Notes: generated by a model from the letters alone, not told the origin. A DNA stretch of 64,000 nt from Amycolatopsis dendrobii (GCF_014145675.1 NZ_JACGZW010000002.1:558001-622000), one strand, 5' to 3'. Counted from the first letter of the stretch, positions 9,289 through 18,771 are shown. Program-made: numbers and translations.

Positions 9289-11037
9289 TCACTTCCGGAT
9301 GCCCCACTCCGCCATGTTGTACACCGGCCCGTCGAGGGTCGAGTTGTTGCGGATGTTCGCGATCTTGTCCGACGAGGCGATGAAGGTCGGCTTCTGGTAC
9401 AGCGGAAGCACGTACGCGTCCTCGGACATGATCTGGTCGGCCTGGTTGAGCAGGTCCGCCGCCTTGGTCTGGTCGGTCTCGGCGTTGGCCTGCGCCATCA
9501 GGCTGTCGACCTGCGGGCTGCTGTACTTGCCGTAGTTGTTGCCCTGCCCGGTGCCCCAGTTCTGGATCGCGCCGCCGAAGGGGAACGGCGAAGCGACCCA
9601 CGCGAACACGATGACGTCGTAGTCGCCGCTGGTGGTGGTCTGGCCGAGGTCGTCGGTGGACTGGACCTTCACCTTGACGCCCAGCTGAGCCGCGGTCTGC
9701 GCGAACAGCTCGCACTCGTTCTGCCGGATCTGGTTGCCGACGGTGTAGCGGATGCGCAGTTCGGGAACCGGCTTGCCGCTCGGGTCGCTCAGCTGGTTGT
9801 TGGCCAGCTTGTAGCCCGCGTCGGTCAGGATCTTCTTGGCCTTCTCGATGTCACCCGAGCCCTGGCCGGTCGCGCTCACCGTGTCCTTGTAGCCGGTCTG
9901 CTGCGGCACGAAGTTGTGGTTGTTGAGCGGCTCGACCTTGTTGGTGAACTGGCCGACGGTCTTGGCGATCATGTCCTTGCGGTTGACCGCGGTGAACAGC
10001 GCCTGGCGCAGCGGCTTCTGGGCCAGCGCCGGGTTCTTCAGGTTGAAGTCGAAGTGCTCCCAGGTCAGGCCGAGGCCGATGAACGAGGAGATGTTCGGCA
10101 TGTTCTTGACCTGGTTGATCAGGTCGACCTGCGGCTGCGGGTAGATGACCTGCACCTCGTTGTTCTGCAGTGCGGTCGGCTCCTGCGTCGCGTCGGTGAT
10201 GACGCGGAAGATGACGCTGTTCAGCTTCGGCTTCGCGCCCCAGTACTTCTCGTTCGGGACCTCGGTGACCGACTGGTTGTTGACGAACTTCGAGATCTTC
10301 CACGGGCCGCCGGACCAGGTCGGGACGGTCGTGCCGAACCACTTGAAGGACGACGCGAGGCCGGCCGGGGTGTTGGTGTCGCCGTGCTGCTTGGCCAGGT
10401 GCGCCGGGTACATCGCGCCGCCGGAGCTCCAGAGCAGCTTCCAGTCGGTGAACGGCTTGTCGAACACGACCGTCACGGTCTTGCCGCCGTCGGAACCGGT
10501 GACCGACTTGACCTGGTCGTAGCCCGCGGTGCTGGCCGCGGCGCAGTCGGGGCAGTCCTTGCCGTTCTGGACCTTGTAGTTGTAGATGAAGTCGTCGGCG
10601 GAGAACGGCGTGCCGTCCGACCACTGGGCCTTCGGGTTGAGCTTGTAGACCACCGTCTGCGGGCTGGTGCTGGTGACCTCGGCCGACTCGACGAAGTCCT
10701 TGTTCAGGACCGGCTTGAGGTCGGGGGTCGCGTAGAAGGTGTAGGGCAGCAGGCCCTTGGTGACCTCGCCGGTTTCGAAGACGTTGCCCTCGGCCGAGAT
10801 GACGTTCCAGTTCGGGACGTTCTTCTCGATGGCGTAGGTGACGTCGCCGCCCTGCGTCAGCTGATCGGCCTGTGCCGCGTTGCAGGTGTTCGGGTTCTTG
10901 TCGCAGTCGGCGAATGCCTGCCCGGTCTGCACCGCGCTGTTGCCGCCTCCGCCACCACCGCATGCGGAGAGCAGAAGGGCCGCGCCCGCGACGAACGCGC
11001 CGAGTTTCGCGGCACGCGACCTAGTCGTCACTAACAT
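9289..11037 (-). CDS. oppA: Oligopeptide-binding lipoprotein OppA
   Basis: Solute-binding protein of the opp operon, SBP family 5, 582 residues. ATG 11037 has GGAG just upstream. The signal peptide ends in the lipobox LLLSAC with Cys26, followed by a Gly-rich linker. Family motifs include KAQWSDGTPFSADDFIYNY and the C-terminal EDAYVLPLYQKPTF. Residues NPNTCNAAQADQ and KDCPDCAAA add Cys pairs that may form disulfides outside the membrane. It is transcribed toward oppBCDF, with its own 3' hairpin. Confidence 0.95.
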   Translation of the reverse strand: MLVTTRSRAAKLGAFVAGAALLLSACGGGGGGNSAVQTGQAFADCDKNPNTCNAAQADQLTQGGDVTYAIEKNVPNWNVISAEGNVFETGEVTKGLLPYTFYATPDLKPVLNKDFVESAEVTSTSPQTVVYKLNPKAQWSDGTPFSADDFIYNYKVQNGKDCPDCAAASTAGYDQVKSVTGSDGGKTVTVVFDKPFTDWKLLWSSGGAMYPAHLAKQHGDTNTPAGLASSFKWFGTTVPTWSGGPWKISKFVNNQSVTEVPNEKYWGAKPKLNSVIFRVITDATQEPTALQNNEVQVIYPQPQVDLINQVKNMPNISSFIGLGLTWEHFDFNLKNPALAQKPLRQALFTAVNRKDMIAKTVGQFTNKVEPLNNHNFVPQQTGYKDTVSATGQGSGDIEKAKKILTDAGYKLANNQLSDPSGKPVPELRIRYTVGNQIRQNECELFAQTAAQLGVKVKVQSTDDLGQTTTSGDYDVIVFAWVASPFPFGGAIQNWGTGQGNNYGKYSSPQVDSLMAQANAETDQTKAADLLNQADQIMSEDAYVLPLYQKPTFIASSDKIANIRNNSTLDGPVYNMAEWGIRK

Positions 11038-11695
11038 TCATTCTCCTTGCTCGACGCCGTCGCGGGTTTGCGAGGCGGCTCTTCCTGACGCGCAAGCACC
11101 GATCGGTATCGCGTTGCTCACCGTAGCCGTGAAACTTAGGCATTGGACAGACGGCAAACCTATCGATCCGGACACTCTCAGTGAGATCGTTGCGGAACAG
11201 ATATCTCGTGCCCCCTGGTTGCACCGTGGTTTCCGCACTTGATCGACTACGGTTAGTAGTTGATCACGGAAATTCGGAACCAGTTCGGGTGGCAGTTCGG
11301 TCCAGTGGGCCAATAGGCCCGGCGGACAATAACCGCCCCGTTCCGTACGCGGTACCCCAGCTAATGGAGCAGTCACGTGGCCGCGACGAACCCGAAGTGA
11401 CAAGAAATTGGTCCGATCTCGTGAAGCGAAACAATGCGCCCGCCGCCGGGCACGGGCAGGACTGCCCGGACGGCGACCGGTACTCGGTGGGTGTTCCGAG
11501 CATCTTGCGTCCTCGTCCGCGCATTCCGAACCGCGGAACGTTCCGCGGAAGGGAACGCCCACGGTCCGGGACGCTGGTCCGACGTCGTGGGATGCGAATG
11601 CATTTTCCCGTGCACGCCGCGGGTTCGCGGCCTCCGAACGCCGCGCCGGGGGTCGGCCTCCCGGCCACGGACCCACCGGTCATTAACCTGAGGGC
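11038..11695. other. Divergent regulatory gap oppA/mshB
   Basis: 658 bp between divergent oppA and mshB. The open frames crossing it have Arg/Pro-rich, low-complexity translations with no family resemblance and no ribosome sites, so I call no gene. It should hold both promoters. I find no convincing -35/-10 pair, but there is an 18-bp perfect palindrome at 11531-11548. Confidence 0.6.
11531..11548. promoter_or_regulatory. 18-bp perfect palindrome, candidate operator
   Basis: CCGCGGAACGTTCCGCGG is a perfect palindrome with no spacer, located 148 bp upstream of the mshB start. The adjoining TTCCGCGGAA (11541-11550) is a second, overlapping palindrome. The length and symmetry fit a dimeric regulator site; the regulator is unknown. 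Confidence 0.45.
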
Positions 11696-12523
11696 GTGAA
11701 GCGGAAGCTGCTGCTGGTCCACGCGCACCCGGACGACGAAAGCATCGCCACCGGCGGGGTCATCGCGCGTTACGCGGCCGAAGGCGCCGAGGTGTGCGTC
11801 GTGACCTGCACGCTCGGCGAAGAGGGCGAAATCGTCCCGCCCCGGCTCGCGCGGCTCGTCGCGGCGGAGGCCGACCAGCTCGGCGGATACCGATCCGGGG
11901 AAATGGCCGCAGCGGCCGCCGCGCTCGGCCTCGCGCGCCACGAGTACCTCGGCGGCATCGGCCGCTGGCGCGATTCGGGCATGGCGGGCACGCCCGCTGC
12001 CGCGCACCCGAGGGCGTTCACCGGCGGGCCGGCGGCGGAGCAGACCGCTCAGCTGCGCGAACTGATCGACGATTTCGCCCCGCAGGTAGTCGTCACCTAT
12101 GACTCCTTCGGCGGCTACGGCCACCCAGACCACATCCGCGCGCACGAGATCACCATGGCGGCGGCCCCGGACGCCCCGTCTGTCCAGCGGGTCTTCCACG
12201 TGGTCCAGTCCGAAGCCGCGCTCACCGTCGGCCTGGCCGAACTGCGCGCCGACGGAACTTCACCGTTCCGGGTGGCCGCCGACGGCGAGCTTCCGTCCAC
12301 TCCGGACGGCAAGATCACCACTGTGGTCGACATCTCCGCGCACCGGCAGACGAAGCTGGCCGCACTGCGCGCGCACGAAACCCAGCTGACCGTGGTCGAC
12401 GGCGCGGTCAGCCACTTCGCGCTGACCAACAACATCGCGCAGCCGATCCCGTCCGCCGAATACTTCGTGCTCGCCCACGGCGACGCCGCCGGAGCCGGGA
12501 CCGACCTGTTCGGCGGGTGGTGA
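11696..12523 (+). CDS. mshB: Mycothiol GlcNAc-inositol deacetylase MshB
   Basis: Zn-dependent deacetylase that removes acetate from GlcNAc-inositol, the second step of mycothiol synthesis; 275 residues. The LmbE/PIG-L fold signature AHPDDES has His11 and Asp14 as metal ligands, and GHPDH at 142-146 supplies the third. LGEEGE at 40-45 and YDSFGGYGH are also typical. A related paralogue, Mca, cleaves mycothiol conjugates; the short length and neighbours favour MshB. It starts at GTG 11696 and leads a three-gene cluster with overlapping ends. Confidence 0.9.
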   Translation: MKRKLLLVHAHPDDESIATGGVIARYAAEGAEVCVVTCTLGEEGEIVPPRLARLVAAEADQLGGYRSGEMAAAAAALGLARHEYLGGIGRWRDSGMAGTPAAAHPRAFTGGPAAEQTAQLRELIDDFAPQVVVTYDSFGGYGHPDHIRAHEITMAAAPDAPSVQRVFHVVQSEAALTVGLAELRADGTSPFRVAADGELPSTPDGKITTVVDISAHRQTKLAALRAHETQLTVVDGAVSHFALTNNIAQPIPSAEYFVLAHGDAAGAGTDLFGGW

Positions 12524-12525
12524 CG

Positions 12526-12921
12526 GTGTCCGCCCCGCTCACTCGCGACCAGTGGCTGATGCTGGTGCTGCTGGCGTTCGACGCGGTCGTGCTGGCGCTG
12601 CTCGAACTGTTCTTCCTCCCGCTGCGGCTCGGCCCGCTCGGCGAGGTGCCGTTCCCGATCACCGCGGTGGTCGGCGCGGTCACCACGCCGTGGCTCGTGC
12701 TGACCGCGGCGAAGCTCGTCCGCCCCGGGCTCTCGTTCGTACCGCTGCTGGTGTGGGTACTCGTCGTGTTCGGGGTCGGCCTGTTCGGTCCGGGCGGCGA
12801 TGTCGTGCTGGTCCAGGACTGGCGCGCGCTGCTGCTGCTCGGCGCGAGTGCCTTGCCCGCCGCGTTGGTCCTCGGCGGCGGGCTCGGCCGGGCCGCGGCG
12901 AAGGGAGGCGCCCGTGTCTGA
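12526..12921 (+). CDS. Four-helix membrane protein next to mshB
   Basis: About 131 residues, nearly all hydrophobic: four predicted helices (LMLVLLAFDAVVLALLELFF, ITAVVGAVTTPWLVLTAA, FVPLLVWVLVVFGVGLF and ALLLLGASALPAALVLG). Start choices are GTG 12517, 12520 or 12526; all overlap or abut the mshB stop, so it is co-translated. A small membrane protein also follows mshB in mycobacteria (from memory, Rv1171), so the link is probably conserved. Function unknown. Confidence 0.75.
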   Translation: MSAPLTRDQWLMLVLLAFDAVVLALLELFFLPLRLGPLGEVPFPITAVVGAVTTPWLVLTAAKLVRPGLSFVPLLVWVLVVFGVGLFGPGGDVVLVQDWRALLLLGASALPAALVLGGGLGRAAAKGGARV

Positions 12922-13705
12922 GGCCATTTCGGACCGTCAGGTCGTCGCGATCCTGCGCCCGTTCGTCCGTGCTTGCGCGCCGATGATCGACGCCCTGCGC
13001 GAGGCGGACCCGTTCGGCCTGCAGGCGCGGGCCCGGCGCGGCGAGGGCGAATTCTCCGACGCGGGCTTCAAGAAGAAAATGCTCCACGCGCTGACGACGG
13101 TGAAGGTGCCCGGCACCGCGGGATGGGCGGCGATGGACATCGACCAGCGCGCGAGCTGGTGGGTCAACCGCGTCGGCAGGCTCACCTCGCTGCTGACGTC
13201 GATCCCCGGACTCGGCGGCGCGCTCGCCGACCGGCTGCCGGTGCAGGACACCCTCGGCGCGGCGTCGCAGGGACTGGTGCTGTGCGCGATCGCGGGGGAG
13301 TACGGCGTGACCGACGTCGGCAGCCGCGTCCGGCTGATCGCCTCGGTGCTGTTCGAACGCGACATCGACGCCGACCTCGCGGCGGGCGCGAGCCATGACA
13401 AGTCCGCGAAGTCCGCAGAGGACAGTGAGACCGCGCGGCTCACCGAGGACCTCGACGAATCCCACCGCAAACACGGCAAGGTGACCGCGAAAGCCGTCGC
13501 CAGCACGCTCTGGCACCTCGGCAAATCGCTGTGGGGGATCACCGGCGAACTCGAGAAGCGCCCGCGCGGCCGATGGTTCCACCGGGTGCTCGGGATGCTG
13601 CCGGTGGTCGGCGCGGCGGGCGACTACCTCGGCGAGCGCTCCGGGCTCAAAAAGGTCTGGAAGCGCGCGCACGCGTGGCTCATGGCCCACCGGGAGTGGG
13701 CCTGA
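12914..13705 (+). CDS. Hypothetical protein, 263 residues
   Basis: Starts at GTG 12914 with GGGAGG upstream and overlaps the previous gene by 8 bp. The N-terminal part (MSEAISDRQVVAILRPFVRA) is helical. The middle has LTSLLTSIPGLGGALADRL and a moderately hydrophobic helix (LGAASQGLVLCAIAGEYG). A charged stretch with many Lys/Asp/Glu (about 160-195) follows, then a C-terminal WFHRVLGMLPVVGAAGDYLGE-type hydrophobic segment. I do not recognise a family. It could be a peripheral membrane protein acting with the preceding gene. Confidence 0.75.
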   Translation: MSEAISDRQVVAILRPFVRACAPMIDALREADPFGLQARARRGEGEFSDAGFKKKMLHALTTVKVPGTAGWAAMDIDQRASWWVNRVGRLTSLLTSIPGLGGALADRLPVQDTLGAASQGLVLCAIAGEYGVTDVGSRVRLIASVLFERDIDADLAAGASHDKSAKSAEDSETARLTEDLDESHRKHGKVTAKAVASTLWHLGKSLWGITGELEKRPRGRWFHRVLGMLPVVGAAGDYLGERSGLKKVWKRAHAWLMAHREWA

Positions 13706-13709
13706 GCCC

Positions 13710-14483
13710 TCAGTGCCAGAAGAGGAACGCCTTCTGCCCGACGGCGGCCGCGATCGCGTTGCCGCCGAGCGGTTCGTAGATGGCCCCGGCGATCGTCCAG
13801 AGCAGATCCGACACCGGCCGGAAAAGGAAGAACAGCGCGAAGAGCACCAGCGGAGCCCACGGCCGCACCCGCGCGCCGAACGCCCGGGCTTGCGGTGAGA
13901 GGTACGGCTCCAGCGCGCCCCAGCCGTCCAGTCCCGGCACCGGCAGGATGTTGATCAGGAAGGTCATCATCTGCAGCAGCGCGAGGTACGACATCGCGTA
14001 GAAGAGGCCGGACGCCATCGGGATCAGCATCGTCGCGAGACACAGCGCGGCGCCGACGGCGAGGTTGCTGAGCGGGCCGGCCAGCGAGGTCCACGACGCG
14101 GTGGCACGGTTGCGCAGCGCGCCGCGGTTGATCCACACCGCGCCGCCGGGCAGCGGGATGCCGCCGATCAGCAAGAAGATGAGCGGAAGCACGAAGGACA
14201 GGACGGGGTCGGCGTAGCGCCGGACGTCCAGCGAGAGGTACCCCTTGTGAGCGATCTCGTGATCACCGCCGCGGAAGGCGACGAAGGCGTGCCCGAACTC
14301 GTGGAGCGTCAGCGACGTCATCCAGCCGCCCGCGACGAGGAGCACGACGCCCGCGATGAACATCGGATCGCGGGAACCGAGAAGAGTCGTGGAATCACCG
14401 TATGCAGCCAGGAAACCACCGGCGACGGCGACGGCGAGGATGCCGAGGAAGATCGGGCTCGGACGCACTGCTGATCTCTGCAC
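13710..14483 (-). CDS. Site-2-type membrane metalloprotease (M50)
   Basis: Intramembrane zinc protease, 257 residues from GTG 14483. The frame extends to 14546, but that N-terminus is not family-like. The HExxH motif is HEFGHAF in an early transmembrane helix, and the second metal motif is INILPVPGLDGW (NxxPxxxLDG). Around six helices are seen. It belongs to the SpoIVFB/YwhC-like branch without a PDZ domain. Its ends are 4 bp from the convergent upstream gene. The substrate is unknown. Confidence 0.85.
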   Translation of the reverse strand: MQRSAVRPSPIFLGILAVAVAGGFLAAYGDSTTLLGSRDPMFIAGVVLLVAGGWMTSLTLHEFGHAFVAFRGGDHEIAHKGYLSLDVRRYADPVLSFVLPLIFLLIGGIPLPGGAVWINRGALRNRATASWTSLAGPLSNLAVGAALCLATMLIPMASGLFYAMSYLALLQMMTFLINILPVPGLDGWGALEPYLSPQARAFGARVRPWAPLVLFALFFLFRPVSDLLWTIAGAIYEPLGGNAIAAAVGQKAFLFWH

Positions 14484-14573
14484 CCCACCAGTCTTCCGTA
14501 TGCCCGGTGTGAAGTCTTCGGCGTGTCCCCTTGCGCACCCGGGCACAGAGATCCCCCGAACTCGCTACTCGGC

Positions 14574-14602
14574 TTGACCTGGCCGCACTACACAGGTGTA
14601 AT
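14574..14602 (+). promoter_or_regulatory. Sigma70-type promoter of whiB
   Basis: TTGACC (14574-14579) and TGTAAT (14597-14602) are separated by 17 bp, about 90 bp upstream of the whiB start. The TCACAGTGA palindrome at 14603-14611 region lies over the predicted start site. Confidence 0.6.
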
Positions 14603-14691
14603 CACAGTGATGTCATTCGCTGTCGGAGGGGGCAGCGGGTGTCGTTTCACCACCGCCAGCCTGGGGAGTGCGTAGGAGCGAGGAGGCGGAC

Positions 14692-15015
14692 GTGCGGTTG
14701 GAAGCGGACAACAGGGAATGGGGGCACGTCGTGGGTTGGGGAGAGAACCCGGAGCAGCAGCTCGGGGATCTGACCGACCTTTTCGACGTCCCCGAGGAGC
14801 AGGACTGGCAGGAGCGCGCCCTGTGCGCGCAGACCGACCCGGAGGCGTTCTTCCCCGAGAAGGGCGGCTCGACCCGCGAGGCCAAGCGGATTTGCCTTGG
14901 CTGCGAGGTCAAGGACGACTGTCTCGAGTATGCGCTGGCGCACGACGAGCGCTTCGGCATCTGGGGCGGACTGTCCGAACGGGAACGTCGCAAGCTGAAG
15001 AAACGGGCCGTCTAA
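14692..15015 (+). CDS. whiB: WhiB/WhiB2 iron-sulfur regulator
   Basis: A 107-residue WhiB-like protein. Four Cys (45, 68, 71, 77) in C-x22-C-x2-C-x5-C bind a [4Fe-4S] cluster. GIWGG (89-93) and the basic tail ERERRKLKKR follow. The stretches LCAQTDPEAFFPEKGGST and ALAHDERFGIWGGLSERE are nearly those of Streptomyces WhiB and mycobacterial WhiB2/WhmD, a septation and sporulation regulator that acts with WhiA and sigma factor. The start is GTG 14692, 5 bp after AGGAGG. Neighbouring genes match the mycobacterial whiB2 locus. Confidence 0.92.
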   Translation: MRLEADNREWGHVVGWGENPEQQLGDLTDLFDVPEEQDWQERALCAQTDPEAFFPEKGGSTREAKRICLGCEVKDDCLEYALAHDERFGIWGGLSERERRKLKKRAV

Positions 15016-15429
15016 ACGGGTTTCGGCTCCCCCGGTCCACGCGGACCGGGGGCGCGCCCCGTCGCCGGCTGGCGGCGAGCGAGTGCTGCGGCCGGTGCGC
15101 CACGGCGGGATGGGAGTCCTCGCCGAGGTGGTGCCGGGCACATTCGCCAGACTCACGCGGCCCGGTCCGGCGGCGAGCGTGAGGGCGGAAGTGCCGTCAC
15201 GGCCGCCGGAAAATCGGTGCTGTGCCGCGGTTCTCTTTGTGATCTTCGTCTTCCGCGCCGGAACCCCCGGGACGCCGCGGATCTCGCGGCCGAATCGGGT
15301 GCCGCCGGTCGCTCGCTTGAGTGCGGGTTCGGCACTCGCGGAATTTCTTTTGTCTCGGTTCGTCCACGCGGTGGGATCCGCCGGACGCGCGGCGTGGGCC
15401 GGTGCCCGCCCTTCGGCGCAGGCCGTAGG
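15016..15429 (+). other. 414-bp gap after whiB
   Basis: A 10-bp perfect stem (15029-15038 with 15043-15052, loop ACGC) without a T run may end whiB transcription. The rest has open frames with Arg/Pro/Ala-rich translations and no ribosome sites. I see no gene, only presumed promoter space for the next gene. Confidence 0.5.
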
Positions 15430-18400
15430 GTGACCGCACCCATCGTCCCGTCCGAGCAGGAGCCGTTCTTGCCTCGCACTGTCGTTCCGCCCGCTGTGCG
15501 GACGTTGCCCGTTCTGGCCATTGTGGTCTGTCACGACGGCGAAGAATGGCTGCCGCTGGCGCTTTCCGCGTTGCGGCGCAGCACAGTCCGTCCGCGGCAC
15601 GTGCTCGCCGTGGACACCGGATCAACCGACCGTACCGCGAAACTGCTCGCCGACGCAGCGCAGCCGGGAGCGGCCGCCGAGGAGCCGGTGCTGTCCGGAG
15701 TTGTCACTCTGACGAGTGAAACCGGGTTCGCGGAGGCGGTCGCCGCGGGCGTCGCGCACGCGGTGGAACGGTGGGGCGACCCGGGAACCTGGCTGTGGGT
15801 GCTGCACGACGACTGCGCCCCCGAACCCGACTGCCTCGACCAGCTCGTCCGCGCCGCGGAGGAAAACCCGTCCGCGAAAGTGCTGGGGCCGCTCGGCACC
15901 GACTGGACCGATCCGCGGCTGATCGTCGAGGCGGGGCTGTCCACCGACGCCTCCGGGCACCGCCAGCAGATGGCCGCGCCGGACGGCGAACCCAGCGAGG
16001 TCCTCGCCGTCCCGAGCGCCGGATCGTTGGTGCAGCGGGAACTCTGGGACGCACTCGGCGGCTACGACGAGGACTTCCCGTTGCTGCGCGAGGATCTCGA
16101 CTTCGGCTGGCGCGCCAACGCGGCGGGCTCGCTCGTGCTGTCGGTGCCCTCCGCGCGCGTCCGGCACGCTCGCGCCCTGTCCACCGGGCAGCGCACCCCG
16201 GACGCCGCCGGCCGTCCGCTGGCCGCGCTGAACCGTTCGCACGGCGTACGCGTCTTTCTCGTGAACTGCTCGGCCCCGTCGTTCTGGTTCGGGCTCGTCC
16301 GGCTGCCGGTCATGCTGGTGCTGCGCGCGTTCGTGTTCTTCGTGCTGCGGCGCACCACCGAAGCAGGCGCGGAACTGGCCGCGCTCGGATACCTGTGCGG
16401 GGGCAAGGGAAATCTCCGCACGGCCCGTGCGTGGCGGCGCGAGCAGCCGCGGCCGGGCACCGTCCGCGGGCTCTTCACGAGCCGGATCGCGAGGCTGCGC
16501 AACGCGATCAGCGCCGGGGTGGTCGGACTCGTCCGGCGCGGGGTACAGAGCGATGTAGCACTCGGGACGGTGCCGGAAAGCGTCGAGCAGGAGTCGGCGT
16601 GGATTCCGCCGGAGGCGCTCGCCGCGTCCGGCGCGCGTCCGGTCGGTCCGGACGCCTTGCCCGCCGGTGCGCTGCGCGGGCTGAGCACTCGCGGCCGGGG
16701 GCTGCGCCGTCCGGGCACGGTCGTCGCGGTCACCCTGCCGGAAGCCCCGGTGTCCGAAGAGGACACTGAGCCGGTCGAGGAGACCACGGCCCAGCCGTCG
16801 CCGTCACCTCGTCCGGAACCGGCCGCGCCGGAACCGGATCTGGTGTTCGTGGAGGTCAACCGGCGACGGGTGCTCGCCGCGACCGTCTTCGCGCCGCCGG
16901 TGGTGCTGGTCGTTCTGCTCACCGCGCTGGCTTTGGTGCTCAACCGCGGACGGCTCGGTCTCGACCTGTGGGGCGGCCAACTGCTGCCGGTCGGCGGGCT
17001 CGGCGAGATCTGGTCGACGTACCTGTCGCCGTGGCATTCGGTCGCGGGCGGCACCGGCGCGCCCGCTCCCGCCACGCTGCCGGTGCTGGGCACGATCGGC
17101 GCGATCTTCGCTCCGATCGGCGGCCCGGCCGCGCTCGTGGCGATCTTGCTCATCGGCGACATCCCGCTCGCCGCGCTCAGCGCGTACGTCGCCACTCGCA
17201 AGCTCGCTGTGCGCCGCTGGGTGCGCGCTGCTGTTGCCGCGACGTACGCGTTGCTTCCTGCCGCCACGGCGTCGGTCGCGCAGGGGCGGCTTGATGTGGT
17301 TGTAGTGCATCTCGTGCTGCCGCTCGTGGTGGCGGGCATCGTTCGGTTGCTGACTCGGCCGGGGACGCGGTGGCTGCACGTCTCAGCGCTGTCGGCGTTC
17401 GGCGTCGCGTTGCTTGGGGCGTTTTCGCCGCTCGCGCATGGGCTTGCGCTGGTGGGTCTGCTCGTCGGGTTCGTGGTGTTGCCCGCGCCGTCCGGGCTGG
17501 CTCGGCGGGTGGCGTCGGTCGGGATTGTCGTGCTGTTGCCGCTGGTTCTGCTGCTGCCCTGGCCGACTGTGCTGCTGCGGCATCCGGAACTGCTGCTGCA
17601 AGGTCTCGGCGGTCCGGCGGCGCCTGCGTCGGCTACGGATCTCGCTGGGCTCACGCCGGGCGGGCCGGGAGCGTGGCCGATCGGGGTCGTGGTGCTCGCG
17701 GCGACGCTTGTCGCGCTCGTGGTGCGGCCGCGGAAGCAGGTCGTTGGCGGGCTGGCGCTTGCGGTGCTGGGGCTGATCGGCGTGGTGTTGGTGCGGCAGG
17801 TGCAGTTGACGCCGATGCAGGGCGGGGCGCCTGCGTCCGGGTATGCCGGGGTGCCGTTGCTCGTCGTTGGGGCTGGGCTGTTGTGGGCCGTGCTGGCGAC
17901 TTGGCAGCGGGGTGGCTCGGCGATGCCTGCCGCGTGGCTGCCGAAGGTGCTGGCGGTTGCTGGGGTTGTAGTGGTGGCTGCGCTGGCTGCCGGGGCGGTC
18001 GCGACTGGTTCGGAGGGGCCGTTGACGGCGGCGGCGCGGCCGCAGCTCGCGCCTGAGGTGGCGGCGGATGTCGCGGCTACCGGACGGGCGGTGCTGGACG
18101 TCAGTGCTGGGCAGGTTCGGCAGACCGGGGGGCGGTTGGCGCTCTTTGGGGATGACGAGCTCGCGCCGGTCAAGGGAACCCCGGAGCGGTTGGCGGAGTG
18201 GCGGCGTGGGCTGGGACAAGGGGATGTCGCGGCGTTGAAGCGGGTGTACGCGGCTGCTGCGGCTTCAGGCGTGCAGTACGTGGTGTTGCCCGCGGGGACG
18301 GATGCTCGGGCGTTTGCTGCTGCGGCCAGTGATCTTGCCGCGGTGGCTGCGCCGATGTCGGACGGGCGGCCTACGTTGCGGTTGCTGCCCAAGTCCGGGG

Positions 18401-18771
18401 AGGTGGCGTTGATCTCGCCGGAGCTGGCCAAGCAGGCGGTGACCGGTGGGGGTGCGCCGGGGACCAACCCGGGGATTTCACCGGTGGCTGCTCGGTTGCC
18501 GGACGTCCGGGTGCGGGCTTCTGAGGGGCCGACTGGGCGGTTGCTCGTGCTGGCGGCTGAGCAGGAGGCCGGGTGGCAGGCCAGCGTTGACGGGAAGGCT
18601 GTGCCGATCGTGCCTGCCTGGGGGCACCAGGTCGCGGTGTCTGTGCCTGCGAAGTCTTCAGAGGTGTCGGTGACGTTTCCTGGGACTGAGCGGGGGTTGT
18701 TGCTGTTGGTGCAGTTGGCTGCGGTGTTGTTTACGGCGTTGACGGCTATTCCGTCTCGGCGGCGGGACTGA
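15430..18771 (+). CDS. GT2 glycosyltransferase fused to multi-spanning membrane domain
   Basis: A 1113-residue protein from GTG 15430. Residues ~25-310 form a family-2 glycosyltransferase: VVCHDGEEWLPLALSALR, DTGSTDRT, the metal site HDDCAPEPD and REDLDFGWR. A Pro/Glu-rich linker (~430-470) follows, then about ten transmembrane helices. A C-terminal outer domain ends with EQEAGWQASVDGKAVP, reminiscent of YfhO/arabinofuranosyltransferase-type tails, and a last helix. It probably transfers a sugar to a lipid-linked envelope glycan, consistent with the manB/manA block downstream. From about 17.2 kb codons shift to more GCT, GTT and TTG. Confidence 0.9.
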   Translation: MTAPIVPSEQEPFLPRTVVPPAVRTLPVLAIVVCHDGEEWLPLALSALRRSTVRPRHVLAVDTGSTDRTAKLLADAAQPGAAAEEPVLSGVVTLTSETGFAEAVAAGVAHAVERWGDPGTWLWVLHDDCAPEPDCLDQLVRAAEENPSAKVLGPLGTDWTDPRLIVEAGLSTDASGHRQQMAAPDGEPSEVLAVPSAGSLVQRELWDALGGYDEDFPLLREDLDFGWRANAAGSLVLSVPSARVRHARALSTGQRTPDAAGRPLAALNRSHGVRVFLVNCSAPSFWFGLVRLPVMLVLRAFVFFVLRRTTEAGAELAALGYLCGGKGNLRTARAWRREQPRPGTVRGLFTSRIARLRNAISAGVVGLVRRGVQSDVALGTVPESVEQESAWIPPEALAASGARPVGPDALPAGALRGLSTRGRGLRRPGTVVAVTLPEAPVSEEDTEPVEETTAQPSPSPRPEPAAPEPDLVFVEVNRRRVLAATVFAPPVVLVVLLTALALVLNRGRLGLDLWGGQLLPVGGLGEIWSTYLSPWHSVAGGTGAPAPATLPVLGTIGAIFAPIGGPAALVAILLIGDIPLAALSAYVATRKLAVRRWVRAAVAATYALLPAATASVAQGRLDVVVVHLVLPLVVAGIVRLLTRPGTRWLHVSALSAFGVALLGAFSPLAHGLALVGLLVGFVVLPAPSGLARRVASVGIVVLLPLVLLLPWPTVLLRHPELLLQGLGGPAAPASATDLAGLTPGGPGAWPIGVVVLAATLVALVVRPRKQVVGGLALAVLGLIGVVLVRQVQLTPMQGGAPASGYAGVPLLVVGAGLLWAVLATWQRGGSAMPAAWLPKVLAVAGVVVVAALAAGAVATGSEGPLTAAARPQLAPEVAADVAATGRAVLDVSAGQVRQTGGRLALFGDDELAPVKGTPERLAEWRRGLGQGDVAALKRVYAAAAASGVQYVVLPAGTDARAFAAAASDLAAVAAPMSDGRPTLRLLPKSGEVALISPELAKQAVTGGGAPGTNPGISPVAARLPDVRVRASEGPTGRLLVLAAEQEAGWQASVDGKAVPIVPAWGHQVAVSVPAKSSEVSVTFPGTERGLLLLVQLAAVLFTALTAIPSRRRD

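Noticed and set aside
11181..11699. 172-codon frame before mshB
   Set aside because: No family features, overlaps mshB start, Arg/Pro-rich.
15083..15433. 116-codon plus-strand frame between whiB and the GT2 gene
   Set aside because: No ribosome site, Arg/Pro/Ala-rich, overlaps the next start.
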